Assembly (NCBI GenBank): GCA_943737045.1
Contig: CALSFV010000364.1
Span: 186,001 to 250,000, forward strand
DNA: 64,000 nt
Origin: Parapristionchus giblindavisi
Taxonomy: Eukaryota; Nematoda; Chromadorea; Rhabditida; Diplogasteridae
Reading direction: 5' to 3'
Shown: piece by piece, positions 25,301 through 36,876 of the stretch
Layout: every line of letters starts with the position of its first letter
Numbering within the stretch: the stretch's first letter is position 1
Translations under genes and position numbers: made by a program
Notes under the pieces: generated by a model
What the model was told of the DNA's origin: nothing
The model's database searches: none
What the model saw: the letters and a program-made list of their open reading frames with translations, nothing else

Positions 25301-25471
25301 CAAGGTTATTTGAAAGTTTGTATGTCTCAGCTCATAGATCTACCTAACCTCAAGCGACCACGGTACGATCAGCGCAGATGCCCAGTATGGAGAATGTCTG
25401 AACTATTGATTGCTTTTTTGAGAATGCCTTAATTACTGATATAACAAACACAAACCTGCTTGAACGATCTA

Positions 25472-25849
<378 letters not shown>

Positions 25850-26014
25850 TTAATATCGAAGCTGTGTGACCTAACTGAGCGATCCATCGTGTTTGGAGTA
25901 TATTCAATCTTGGGAAAATATTATAGAACAGTTTACCTATTTATACCGTAAAATACCACATTTTACCGCCGATTTTTCACTTTAACTCGTTTTAACGATA
26001 CTACTAATCAATAT

Positions 26015-26260
26015 CCTTCGATATGTCAACCACCTCTCCTTCTACATTATCCCTAGAAATTATTGATATTTGGAATAATCTCCCTTACTGTCTTTCGTAA
26101 TCATATTGTAATTAACGTTTTCAATAGTGCTCATAAGACTATGAACAAAAAATTATTCAAGACTGAAGTGCCCTCTCAGCATCTCAGCACGCCCAGACTA
26201 ATCAGTTGTTTATACGAATCCATTACAAAGTAGTTCTGTGCTTGATAAAGGTCGCTTCAT
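26015..26260 (+). mobile_element. LINE C-terminal fragment with dispersed 3' repeat
   Basis: A degraded version of the RT tail (EIIDIWNNLP) is followed by CAGCACGCCCAGACTAATC and GTTCTGTGCTTGATAAAGGT. These also occur at 15110-15250 and 22810-22920 in opposite orientation. Confidence 0.5.
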
Positions 26261-26360
26261 TGATTGAGCATAAAAAATGATGACAGGAATGAAACAACGC
26301 CATATCAGTGAATAGTCACATCTTTAGCATTCTTATCTTTTCCATGCCCACTGTCGTTGC

Positions 26361-26520
26361 CTCTGGTATTTCAAAATTTAAAGTGTGTTTATCATTTTCA
26401 CTTTAAGTAGACTTGTAAGTCTACTTCAAGTGCCGTATACATTGTAATGATCTTTCACTTGAAGTAAACCTTAAGCCTGTGACGTATTTTAAGTTGACTG
26501 TATGTTTTGAAATACCAGAG
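26361..26520. mobile_element. CTCTGGTATTT MITE
   Basis: It opens CTCTGGTATTTCAAA and closes TTTGAAATACCAGAG. The internal palindrome GTAGACTTGTAAGTCTAC is shared with other copies. Confidence 0.7.
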
Positions 26521-27272
26521 TCATTCCTTTTTCCAATTTTTTTTAAGTTCAGTTTACACTGTATCGCTGAGTCGTAGCGTTGGCTTATCATAATTATTGG
26601 CCCAGAGGGCCTATCCTAGTCTGAAGGGCCAGTGTTGATCAAACAATAATTGTTACTCTGATTACTTATGAAATTAAATTCAGGTGGTGCGTTATGGAGT
26701 TTCGTAAGCGTGAAAGATATTCGATGAATAGGAGTGGATGGTTCTGTCAAATTTCACAAGATATGTGGAAATCCAAGTTGAAAGAACAAATAATGTATTT
26801 ACAAATCATTCAAATGCACTCAATACCATTTAGAGGAAAAAGGGGGTGCAAAGAGTATTATCACAATAATAATTATTTAGATGAATTTGTTCATCGGTCG
26901 TTTAGTCCCTCCATCATCACATGGATTACAGGGTTTCGTATTTTTATTATTTAAATTTAAAAAAAATTCTTCAACTATAATAAATTTAGAAATAAACGCA
27001 TAAAAAAGTGTTATGTCCTTAGGCACAACACGTAGTAGAGTAGAGACTTTATTAGAGAGAAGTAATACCAACGTAGTAACGGGAAGAAACTAGATAAGAA
27101 TGACTATGGATGGTCAGGGATGACAATCCATAGAGATGGGAATAGGCTAGCAGTGATCTACCTCGCACGCTAGACAACAATAGAACATGAGGGAATACCG
27201 TAGGTACAAAGAGTGGTACGCTAGGTCATACTTTGGAGCGTACATAATAAAAAGCATATCGAAATAGAATTC

Positions 27273-28025
27273 ATGAACGAAATCGGAGTATTTGGCAGCG
27301 CATTTTACTTCAAAAACGTTAGTTTTAGTCTTCATATCTATTCAAATCTCTAATTAAAATCGCAATTCAGAATGGTTTAGTAAAGAAAGCTGAGCTTATA
27401 AATGATAAGATCGTAATCGCTGATTCTGTAAAAGTAAGTATTTAATTATTTTTTTGAACACTATGTACATAATAATACATGTTTGTTGTTTCTCGATTAG
27501 CTATATTGCGCGTGTAAAATGTACTTGCATAAGAAAATGACAAACGGGCTCTAAAGAACGGAAGTCACTCTCGCGGGCTAGATCTAACCCAACTCTCGAT
27601 TGTCTCTCCGCTGCCTCTCACCTAACCCGTCTGACGTTCGCCGAGAGCTATTTGATATATGTATAAAAGAGATCGGCATAGTTTCTGAACCATGCAAAAC
27701 AAGAAATGGACTCTTCTACAAATAAAACAAGTGATTTTATACGCTCAATATCATCATTATCTTCATTACTTATTCTAATCACTTAATCGTTCTCGTTTTA
27801 ACTTTGCAGATTGAAAATGGAATAAAAAGATGTCTAAAATTGGATTGCCTATATTATTTTATTGAAAGAGTCGAAGATCCGAATGTTTCATTCGGTATTC
27901 CAATCAATCAAGATTATCGATCGACTATTGGAATTAAATTTAACATTTCCATTCGTGAATTAAACAAATTTTTTCGAGTTCATCTTCAAAAGTCAGTTAA
28001 ATTTAACTATTTCACTATTAAATGA
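27273..28025 (+). CDS. Small three-exon gene, 107 residues, unknown function
   Basis: Exons are 27273-27317 (ATG, MNEIGVFGSAFYFKN), 27371-27433 (NGLVKKAELINDKIVIADSV, with a GTAAGT donor) and 27810-28025 (starting after TTTGCAG and ending in TGA). All junctions are in phase 0. The last exon carries KRCLKLDCLYYFIERVEDP and later FNISIRELNKFFRVHLQK. No signal peptide, TM segment or family motif is recognised. It could be a complete small protein or the 3' end of a larger gene, since the exon 1 start is only inferred. A/T-rich codons resemble the surroundings. It lies 0.9 kb upstream of the RING-finger gene on the same strand. Confidence 0.5.
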
Positions 28026-28204
28026 GGCCTATTTCCAGTAATTTCTTATTCGTTTTAAATTCTCCCTCTATTCGACGATACCAATCAGATTCGGACCAAT
28101 ATTTGGAGAGTAAATCATTGCCAGGGGTATGATTTTGTTAGATTTTTAAAAATATTGAAAATCTTTGAAAAACTACGAACGATCTCGTTCGCATATCAAA
28201 CCAG

Positions 28205-28315
28205 GCAAAAGGTTTGTAATGCACTTGCCTTACCTTCGATGCAGCCTCCGCAACGACGGAGACGCGGCGGAGGAAATTACGGCTCAGGCACGTAAGGTAA
28301 ATGCATAAAGCTTCA
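28205..28315. repeat. Core of the GTAAGGCA palindrome family
   Basis: TTGCCTTACCTTCGATGCAG, CCGCAACGACGGAGACGCGG and CACGTAAGGTAAATGCATAA mirror the centre of 29543-29788. Confidence 0.5.
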
Positions 28316-28330
28316 TGGATACCTATTCAG

Positions 28331-28748
28331 GTCTGGTCGCGATCAGTTATGTTCAATAATCGGATCTTTTACTTGACTTACGCGGGTAATGTGATAGCAG
28401 TGAATATGGATGACCTTTCCCATGAAGCCATCAGGACAAAGTAGAGGCACTAGGTCGAATAATAACCGATGAAAACTGGATGATAACCATTTGCATACTA
28501 TCTATTCATTAACGCTTGCCTCTCATGCACAAATAGTTATCATAAAGTCGATTCTTATTCATCAGATCTCATCCGACCTAGTACTCAAAGTAAATGGAAA
28601 TTGGCGAAAACATACAGCTGATTTCTTAAGATTAGGAAGCGGTTTCGATATTGTTGGAATTGATGAGACAGGAATTATGAATGTCCAAACAAATTGGGAC
28701 AAATCTACGGTTCATCTACTCTCTGCTGAATTACCCGAGAAGTATCTG
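28331..28748 (+). CDS. Two probable exons of an unrecognised gene, separated by a MITE
   Basis: The first block starts after TATTCAG at 28331 and reads VWSRSVMFNNRIFYLTYAG and on to about 28438. The second block, about 28585-28748, reads LKVNGNWRKHTADFLRLG, GFDIVGIDETG and then LSAELPEKYL, with a GTGGGT donor. A palindromic element (28448-28583) lies exactly between them. I could not find a phase-consistent junction, so the gene may be broken or the element may be intronic. Alternating hydrophobic and turn residues would suit a beta-propeller, but this is inference. It may belong to the RING gene that begins 160 bp downstream. Confidence 0.4.
28448..28583. mobile_element. CACTAGGTCG MITE
   Basis: The ends CACTAGGTCGAAT and ATCCGACCTAGT are inverted. 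Shared inner words are CTATTCATTAACGCTTG and CTCTCATGCACAAATAGT. Other copies are at 33655-33774, 36592-36737 and 62631-62912. Confidence 0.6.
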
Positions 28749-28910
28749 GTGGGTAATAATAATAACAATATTTTAATTAATAATAATTCATGCTGCTGGT
28801 GAACAAGCAGTGCAGCCGCAGAGAGGGGGTATCTCAGGGATCCGATTTAAAATGGGGGGGGGGATCTGCCGTGCTGCATATTATTTACTCATAAGTAATA
28901 CATATAGTAG

Positions 28911-29532
28911 ATGATGTTGGCACTCTGCACCCAGTATTCAGGCGGCTTGAAACGATTTGATAACACTTCCCTATTTATGCCAATTTTTAAGAGTAATGCA
29001 GCGGGGCAAACTAGTCTGGAGGATTCGGAAGAGTCGGAGCTGGAGGACTTGAAATGTTGTGAAATATGTGTGGAGAAGTTTGGTTAGTTTATATCGCTTT
29101 TATATCATTCTTTGTAATCGACAATCCAAGACAAATATCGAGCTCGTTTTAATCATTTTGCAAATTCCATTTTTTAAAAATTTTCCATTTTAAACATTTT
29201 ATCTCGATCAAGTATGCGCGTCCGATCTGAAGCGATATGAGACGGTTCCAATGATCCTTGTGCATTGCAATATATTCATAAAGCCTATTCCTAGTTGCCT
29301 CACAAATTCACAAATTACAGATTCAACTACTCGAGTTCCGCACATTCTTCACTGTGGTCATACATTCTGTCTATTTTGCATTACTCGAGTGAAAAAGGGC
29401 GATAGGTTCCTTATTTGATTGATTTAAAATCCAATTATGATCTATTTCGTTACAGTTATCCGTGTCCCAATTGCAGAAGAGATAATACGCCTGTTGATGG
29501 GGAATTTTTCATTGTTAACCGACTTGCGCTGC
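28911..29532 (+). CDS. C3HC4 RING-finger protein (probable E3 ubiquitin ligase), partial
   Basis: There are three exons: 28911-29082, 29321-29405 and 29456 to about 29532, with introns of 238 and 50 nt and consistent phases. The acidic stretch SLEDSEESELEDLK precedes CCEICVEKF. Then come HCGHTFCLFC and CPNCRRD. Together they give C-x2-C-x15-C-x-H-x2-C-x2-C-x11-C-x2-C, a complete set of eight zinc ligands. RING domains of this type recruit an E2 enzyme for ubiquitin transfer. The ending FIVNRLAL fits the short hydrophobic tail after the RING in several nematode RING proteins. The reading then meets a possible donor at 29533, next to a palindromic repeat, so the 3' part is unresolved. A candidate final exon lies at 30259-30376. 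The Met at 28911 may be internal. Confidence 0.75.
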
Positions 29533-29542
29533 GTACGTTACA

Positions 29543-29788
29543 CAGAGAGAGAGAAAAGTGTACTCCACCGCATATAAAAGCTATGAAGTGTTCTTTAAGG
29601 CATCGTTGCAATTGCCTTACGCGCCGTATCCTCCGCCGTAACGACGAAGACGAGGCGGAGGGGTAGCGGCGTAGGCACGTAAGGCAAATTTAACGATGCA
29701 TAACACTTTTTGAGCTATTTTTAACAAAAAAATGTTAGACATAACACTTCACAGGTCTTATATGTGGTGGAGTACACTTTTTTCTCTG
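29543..29788. mobile_element. Palindromic element next to the RING gene
   Basis: It opens AGAAAAGTGTACTCCACC and ends GGTGGAGTACACTTTTTTCT. The centre CCTCCGCCGTAACGACGA-type core is shared with 28205-28315. A single end copy lies near 10215. Confidence 0.6.
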
Positions 29789-30258
29789 CTTGCGTGAGAT
29801 ATTCTGTTTTGATACCTACATAGTTTTCATGCAGGACTGGCTGAACTGATGTGAACTGAGCCGTTCGTTTTCGTTCATCTGTTTTAATCGCATAAGGAAA
29901 TAAATATTATTATTATTATTATTAACCAACAAACTGCACCTAATTCATGATATCATTAAAAGATCAAAATATTTTCTTAATACTGTTTCATTTCTACATT
30001 GTTAAATCCCCTTCGTGATGATCTGCGGAAAAGAATCGGAAGAGTATTGTGTAATATTTCAAATAACCAATATTTTATATTTTTATCAACGTGCGTATGC
30101 ACGAAACGAAACACATAAAAGTGACTAGTGAAAATTCATGAAATTTAAATGTGATATAATGGGGGGGGGAGTCAGGGTTTGATATCTCAGGGTGGAAAGG
30201 GGGATAACAAAAGTTCGGCATTTTCGTGGTGTATGAAAAACTTTTGTAATTCTATAAT

Positions 30259-30376
30259 AGTTGCATGCACCAGTGTAGAAAGAACCGTTCAAAAGGAAGC
30301 GAGTAACAACGGTGCAAACCCATCATATTCAAATTCAAAAGAACTTATGTTACAACCTATCCCAGCTTCCATGTGA
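30259..30376 (+). CDS. Possible terminal exon downstream of the RING gene
   Basis: After an ATAATAG acceptor the frame reads VERTVQKEASNNGANPSYSN and ends QPIPASM-stop. The segment just before it (30212-30258) is repeated at 21630-21680. The exon border may therefore be a repeat border instead. Nothing ties it firmly to the RING gene. Confidence 0.25.
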
Positions 30377-30725
30377 ATGTATGTGTCTGACCTATGTACC
30401 TGCCTGATCGATTTACTGAGTATTAAATTTACGATAAAATATGTTTTCGCATATTCAATAAACTTGTAAATTTGATTGCTAACCATTTTGAAAACTAAAT
30501 TATGAAGAGAGATCAAGCTTTAACTCCAATGACAATAGTTAAAGCGAAATATGTAAATTAGTATCAACAACAATAATATGATCTACATAAAACGTGCATG
30601 TTATGTGTTATATGTGTTATGAGTGTACATATGCTTTTTGAATGCTTTTATATGCTGTACACGTTTCACTTTCCCATTATTTATCCATATAGGATGCAAA
30701 GGGCAAGTTCTCATGAGAGCGATCC

Positions 30726-32314
30726 TCAGTCTTCATTAGTCGGGACTGTGAATGCGGACTTGGTCTGAAATTTATTTATTCTTGGTCAATCAATAAATCA
30801 ACAAATCACAAGTTTTTTGAAAAGTAATTCAATTTTTGAAATTTAAAACTTTATTGTTACCTTATCCTCGATTGAGTCCTTCTCAACCTTCTTATCAGTT
30901 TCATCTTTCTTCACATCTTTCTTTACCTACAAAGATATTATCTTTTTTAACCATTTCAGATTTTTAGTCAATAATTCATGGTAAATCTTTTTTTCTTTTT
31001 TCAGCTGTAAAGATCATATTATCGATTATCGAAGAACAAGAATCAACGATAAAAAATCACATACATCATCTTGAGTAGGAGATCGACCGTCAACCTCCTC
31101 AACTTTATCACCATCTTCCCCTTTCTTTTCTTTCTCTTTTTCTCCATTTGCTTCTACACTTTCCTTCACTTTCTCCTCTTCCTTCTTCTCTATCTTCTCT
31201 TCCGTCTCTTTCACTCCATTTGCTGCTCCAACTTCTTTCGCCTTCTCTTCTTCCTTCTTCTCAATCTTCGGTACATTAGCTGGTACTGCGACAGCTTCCT
31301 GTAATAAACAATAGTTTACTTGATACTGATGGGATGATACACCTTTGTCAACGGTCTCTTCGACGGTCTACGCTCTCTCGTTGTTAGAGAGCAGAGAAAT
31401 AGTGTGCGAAATGAAGAGGCCATTGAGAGAGGTCACTCTCCCTTTAACGCAACAGACGCGGTTTTTTACAAGCTGCACATTGAAAGAAAGCCCAAAACAA
31501 TCTTGGCATAGTGCCCATTCTTTGGCAAGAAGCTAGCACGACTTACCTTTGCTGGTTGAGGCACGACTGGGATCGGAGCAGCCGGGGTCGCTGGAAGGCT
31601 TGGAGTCTTGGTAGCGGCTATGGCGCTCGGGACTGCTGGAGACATGTTTGTCGCGGCCGTGGTTCCAGGAGTAGTGACGGCTTGAGAAGGCTTGGTGGGT
31701 GCCGCCTGAAAAATACAGATCAATGCTCATATTTATTGATCATGCTTAATTTTTCAAAACGCATTTTCATATAAAACGACCGTTCTCCATGCAAATTACC
31801 TTTTCAAAGTGCTATATCGGAGGCAGAATTAATCGATTTTGTGATCTGATTTTTTTCATTTGTTGGGAAGTGATCACAGTGAACGGTCGTTTTTGTTAAA
31901 TCAAAAATCAATAGATTGGAGTACAGTAATCCTACTTTAAAACCATTCTTTCATTACTTTAACTCTAATTAAGGACTCATTGAATCAAATCTCTGTCAAA
32001 AAGAGAACACAGTAACCCATTTAGACTACAGATACTGTAACAACAAACACACCGTAGTAGCTTTGGTGACTGCAGGGAGGACCTTCTTCTTCTTCGAGCA
32101 CGTGATGATCGAATGAAGGGCTAGAATAGCAATCCACGTCATGAAGATGGAGTTCCATGTACCTCAAGATCATAGATTAATTAGTATCTCCGAATATCTT
32201 CAACGTTAGAGAACAAAGAAATAGTGTGTGAAATGGAGAGGCGATGGATGTGGGGTCATGGATACCTGGGATTGGAAGGATCTCCATGCTTGCTCCAAGG
32301 AGGATGGTGAACAT
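30726..32314 (-). CDS. Two-TM protein with Pro/Thr/Ala-rich then Lys/Glu-rich tail; function unknown
   Basis: There are six exons: 32314-32266, 32162-32053, 31705-31547, 31298-31065, 30926-30861 and 30764-30726, phase-consistent and ending in TGA. From the Met at 32314 this gives 218 residues. Open frame continues upstream for six codons to a TAA, so the real start is uncertain. Residues about 1-16 (FTILLGASMEIL) and 20-38 (IFMTWIAILALHSIIT) are hydrophobic, separated by PIPG, and followed by CSKKKK. Next come about 53 residues rich in Pro/Ala/Thr, then about 100 residues of Lys/Glu, probably helical or disordered. The ending is KSAFTVPTNED. Two helices before a long charged loop faintly recall the M2-M3 region of Cys-loop receptors, but no M4 or receptor motif is seen. 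It sits between pieces of the broken channel, on the same strand. A piece of a family-B MITE lies in its first intron. Confidence 0.62.
31335..31447. mobile_element. Family-B TTAA palindrome
   Basis: CACCTTTGTCAACGGTCTCT, GAGAAATAGTGTGCGAAATG and CACTCTCCCTTTAA are family-B words. It lies in an intron of the two-TM gene. Confidence 0.7.
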
Positions 32315-32880
32315 AGCGATGAGGATGATGAGTTAACTTTGATAGCTACCGTCTCCTTGTAAAGGAGGACGAATGAATGAAATGAACGGCCGATGAGTAG
32401 AAATGGATAATGGTGAATGGAGAATTTGACTAAGTGGTGATGAATCACAAGTAGAGATTTAATTAAATTAAAAGAATTATGATAAGTTACCTATCATTCA
32501 GAATGCGTGAACAAAAAAAGTTTTTTATCCTTGTCTTTCCTCCAGAAATCAATCAGTCTAATCAATTTATTCAATTCAAGTAAATACTAGATGAAGGGAG
32601 GGCCATTCTTCAGTTCCTGTTCTGGTATGGACCACCATTGTGCATTAATCCTCTGGTGAGACACTATAATTATACCATCTGCCGGAGTGTTTCTGCCTTA
32701 TAAAAAACGCGCTTTCAAATCTCAATTATCGCTCGAATTAATAACTCGGAGTGTGTTTTTTTTAAAGACGGCGACGATAAGGGACAAGACAATCTAGAAT
32801 TACAATAATTATTATTTATTTTTATTCAAAATAATTATTCGATTATCTTGTCCCTTTTATCTCGCATTATCTCTCAAAGT

Positions 32881-33441
32881 GGTGATAAGACGTTTCAGAA
32901 ATTTCACTTCGGAAAAGGACACTTCAGAAACTAATTTTCAGAAAAGGACGTTTCAGAAATTTCGCTTCAAAAAATGTCATTTCGGAAAATATTTTCCAGA
33001 AAAGGACGTTTCAGAAATTTTCATTTCAGAAATTCCAACTCAGAAAAGGACGTTTCAGAAATTGGCACTTCAGAAATTCCAACTCAGAAAAGGACGTTTC
33101 AGAAAATTTGCAGTACGGTTTGTGGCTTTAAACTGCAGAGAAGATCACTTAGAATAAATTTAGTAGCATTCAATTACAATGGAAAATTTTTCTGAAACGT
33201 CCTTTTCTGAGTTGCTATTTCTGAAAAAAAATTTCTGAAACGTCCTTTTCTGAATTGGAATTTCTGAAGTGCCAATTTCTGAAACGTCCTTTTCTGAGTT
33301 GGAATTTCTGAAAAAAAAATTCTGAAACGTCCTTTTCTGGAAAATCATATCTGAAGTGGAAATTTCTGAAACGTCCTTTTCTGAAGAGGATTTTCTCAAA
33401 TAGCACTTTCTGAAGTGAAATTTCTGAAACATCTTATCACC
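32881..33441. mobile_element. Foldback element of 22-bp repeats, 8-bp target duplication
   Basis: CTCAAAGT flanks it at 32873-32880 and 33442-33449. The tips are GGTGATAAG and CTTATCACC. The arms are arrays of a unit like CTCAGAAAAGGACGTTTCAG, inverted about a 65-bp centre. The apparent ORFs (SEKDVSEI repeats) are repeat readings. Confidence 0.85.
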
Positions 33442-33654
33442 CTCAAAGTAATAACAGTACGTTTTATGTTCATAAACATTTCACCATTTTTTAAAAAAGC
33501 TATTTTTTCATCGTCAGATATGATAGAATATAGATTAATGGTTAAAGATAATTTTTGTTTGGTTTTCTTGTACCAGAACATAGGCTGACAACGAAAAGAA
33601 TTCATTATAATCGGAAACCGGACAACTTTGGTCTCTTTGGGCGCATTTCCGGGC

Positions 33655-33774
33655 ATCAGGTTAGATAAGAACCGTTGAATGAGAACCGACTTTATGCATA
33701 CTTTGACTATTCATCAGCGCTTGTCTCTCATATGGAAATAGTTCTCAATCTTCAGTTCTTATCCGACCTAAGGT
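33655..33774. mobile_element. CACTAGGTCG MITE beside the channel pore exon
   Basis: It has GAATGAGAACCGACTTTATG, CTATTCATCAGCGCTTGTCT and CTTATCCGACCTAAG. It lies 17 bp from the donor of pseudo-exon 33929-33792. Confidence 0.5.
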
Positions 33775-33791
33775 CCATATTGCTTACTGAC

Positions 33792-33929
33792 CAGAGTAAC
33801 CAGAAGATGGTTTCCGACATAGTATGTGGCCACAAATGGAACGGCATTGTCGTTGGTTGATCGGAGAATCTCAACGACGACGTCTGTCCATCCCTCTTGA
33901 GTGATGATTTGGAACATCGACATGAATGC
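33792..33929 (-). pseudogene. Channel copy 2: domain II pore exon (intact)
   Basis: The exon is 138 nt with acceptor TTAG and donor GTCAGT, the same length and phase as 63389-63526 on the plus strand. The first 88 nt are identical between the two copies. The remaining 50 nt differ at about 10 positions, changing IYFVGYH to TYYVGNH. The filter stretch ITQEGWTDV is unchanged. The intron on its 5' side also aligns with that of the intact gene. Confidence 0.93.
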
Positions 33930-35198
33930 CTAAGGTAAAAATATTTTTTAAAGTAAATTAAATCAAGCCTTACTCCAAAAACAAATTTAAAAGTGCAGCC
34001 CAAGCTAATTTGAATTTACATATGTATTTTATTACTCTCGAACACCATACAATTAGAAATATGTTTCAATGCAAATAAATAAGGTATTAATTCACGAGCT
34101 TTTCAATACTCCTTTCCATTCCATACGTTAAACAATAATAATTTATCACATTCGCACATTGGTGCGGAGGGTCATGCAAGGGATCCTTCATAGATCAACG
34201 GGTATTCGTTCATCTATACATCGATTAATCTTGCGATATCTCATCTCTCTCGATGGCCCTTCAGCATCTGCTCTTGTAACGAAATAGAATCTTGAAAATA
34301 GTCCATTAGAAGTTGAAGAATATAATAAAATACAAAATGATAAAATATTATTATTATTATTATTATAACCCACGTAGCAATTAGAGCTTCGTCCGTTGAG
34401 GCTGCATGAAGAAGGCTGCATTAAAAGGTAATCAATTATACTCTGTCTAATTTAAAAATAAAGTAAACCAAATCAGAGAAGACTCTTTTACTAATTACCT
34501 CGCCTCTATTTTTGCTCTTCAGACACCATTTCTCCCTTTTTCCTTTGATTTTGCACATTTTTTGGACAATCTTTCAACCTTCGTTTCCACACAATTTAAC
34601 ATGGAGATCAGTCTCTTATACACTCTTCTTTTTATCCGTTTTAATAAATATTTTAACAGTCCATAGGTATTCCTTCACGGAGAAAAATGTAACCCGCCTA
34701 CGTGTTTCGTGGAGTGTCAAAGGCGTGCACCACTTGGAGCTGCTATCCGAAGGATGGATCATCAACTCAGCCCGTGCGAGAGAGCACTGACATTGCGGAG
34801 AGTTTCAAATAGCTCGGGATATCCCCTTACTCTACTTTCATTCAAAGTCATGCGTCAAGACTAATTTTATTTCATCAACTAATCGCATTATTCAGATCTA
34901 CGACGACGAAATAAAGTGCACTTCCCTCTCATATGTACGTGAATAACGCAATAAAAGTGTATATTAGATATATACATAAATATATTTATGCTAGCTTGTC
35001 CGTTGTGTGCTACAAATTAGATTTGTGAGCAATCGGTGCGAATTCGAGAGGATTAGTGCACAATGGAGGTCAATACCAGTGGAGGAACTGAAGAATGGCC
35101 CTTCCTTCATCTAGTTCATCCCGATGATATTGATATTATTGACATTACCAAATCAACCAGGTCAACCCCGTGTTCGATGGAGAGATGGCTTGTAGAAG

Positions 35199-35455
35199 GT
35201 AAAGGTAAAAGGTAAAGGTACACCCGTTATTCAAGGCACACGAAGTCCTGCGGGTTATCACTGCTAGGCCAGTGATATTTCAAGGCAAATTCAGTCCGGA
35301 GGGCCTAATCTCTTCTTCGGACCTACTTTACCGCATGATCTAGTCACTACCAATTCCCCTTTCGGGCGCCTTGGTGAGGCGGAGGCGGTGAAACGGCCGG
35401 GAATCGAACCCAGGACAGATGGAATGATGGGCGCGCCATAGACCATCGCCATAGA
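35199..35455 (-). mobile_element. tRNA-headed SINE with 10-bp target duplication
   Basis: It is flanked by CTTGTAGAAG at 35189-35198 and 35456-35465. On the minus strand the head has a Pol III B box, GGTTCGATTCC, with an A-box-like TGGCGATGGTC upstream. The body has GCAGGACTTCGTGTGCCTTG, and the tail is repeated TTTACC units. It splits a repeat whose two parts both read GGAGGAACTGAAGAATGGCC. This is the most complete copy in the window. Confidence 0.75.
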
Positions 35456-36591
35456 CTTGTAGAAGACCAATGCATAATGATAGTCAATTGAAGAGGAGGA
35501 ACTGAAGAATGGCCCTTCTTTCCAGTGATTAACTTGATATTTATAAATTGATTTGTACGGACATGCTGTGCATAAATGATGCTGATATCAGCTGGGTCGC
35601 CAATAGGGTTCTCCAGAGAGTCCAATCGTGTCTTGCTATTTGCATGAATTGAGGACTAGGACCTTTACGAATTCATCTTGCCGGCTTTCCACGTTTCCCT
35701 TTTCTACGCGGATGGGGAACAGAGATCTTCATCCGTGACTGTACCGTTCCTCTTACATAGTCGTTTCGTAAAAAAACACACGTTAAAAATAATTCGCGGA
35801 AATTAATCAAATATTGTACATAGACGCATACAAATTTGTTCGTATTCATTCATCGTTATGGCTTGTTTTTGTTATTGCCTCAGGCTAATTCATTCCAGAC
35901 GAAAGATGTCGAACGTCAAGTGTCATTCCAAATGTTACTTGAATTGTCATTTGAATTGTCACTAAGTTCCATTCAAGATGTCATTGCCTTCAATCTACTC
36001 AATGATAAAGCGAGGGTCCACTCATCAACCATTAATCCATAGAATGACACTCATCTAATATCTCTATCCTCTCCCTCTTTAGTGTTTTGTAAAGTAAATA
36101 ATAATAATAATAAGAAGAAGAAGAAGAAGAATTCCATTATGTTCAATCGTCACAAAGAGAGATACGAAGAGAATGCTAAAGAGTGTTTGTAAAAGGTGTT
36201 ACAGCATTTCAAAAGTGTTTCAGAATTCGAACCTAATGGGTAACAATAACAACTTTCAGAACAATAACAACTTTCTTCGAAATTCTGATTTTCCGAAAAT
36301 ATTGTATCCGAACAGACCTGGTGAACAGCATCTTTCGTGGCCTTTGTAAAGATCTTTAAAGGTACGTTTATAATTCTCCGGCCAAGCTCTCTCGCTGACC
36401 AGAGCGTAGATTACAATTATTATTATTTCTAGGTATACGCAAAGCTCATTTGCGACTCTCCATTCTCGCCACTCATTTTCTCAGCTAACGAGGGAATTTT
36501 AATTAGCTTGGGGTTTGATCCTTTAAGGAAAACATCTTGTCGGCCATCATACAACACACCATTTCCCCATTCCTCCTCCAGTCTTATTCTG

Positions 36592-36737
36592 GCACTACAT
36601 AGGTCGAATGGGAACCGATGAATACTAACCGACTGGGTGATAACCATTACTTTGTCTATTCATTAGCGCTTGTCTCTCATATGCAAATGGTTATCAACCA
36701 GTCGGTTATTATTCATCTCTTCTCATTCGACCTAGTG
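36592..36737. mobile_element. CACTAGGTCG MITE
   Basis: The inverted arms read ATAGGTCGAATGGGAACCGA and CATTCGACCTAGTG, with the inner word CTATTCATTAGCGCTTGTCT. Confidence 0.6.
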
Positions 36738-36876
36738 TCCTTATTCTTCTTTTTTTCCATCATATTATAGATAACCAATAAAAAATCAGTCAAATCGCGT
36801 CGCTTGACGTTCTATTGTCGAATGGACTGAAATTATGAAAAAAACTGACATATGATATAACTTTTTGAATATTCAT

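Noticed and set aside
27147..27335. 62-codon minus-strand ORF
   Set aside because: It overlaps exon 1 of the small plus-strand gene; neither family signal nor splice sites favour it.
32879..33432. ORFs with SEKDVSEI repeats
   Set aside because: They lie wholly inside a foldback element with an 8-bp target duplication; the repeats are satellite units.
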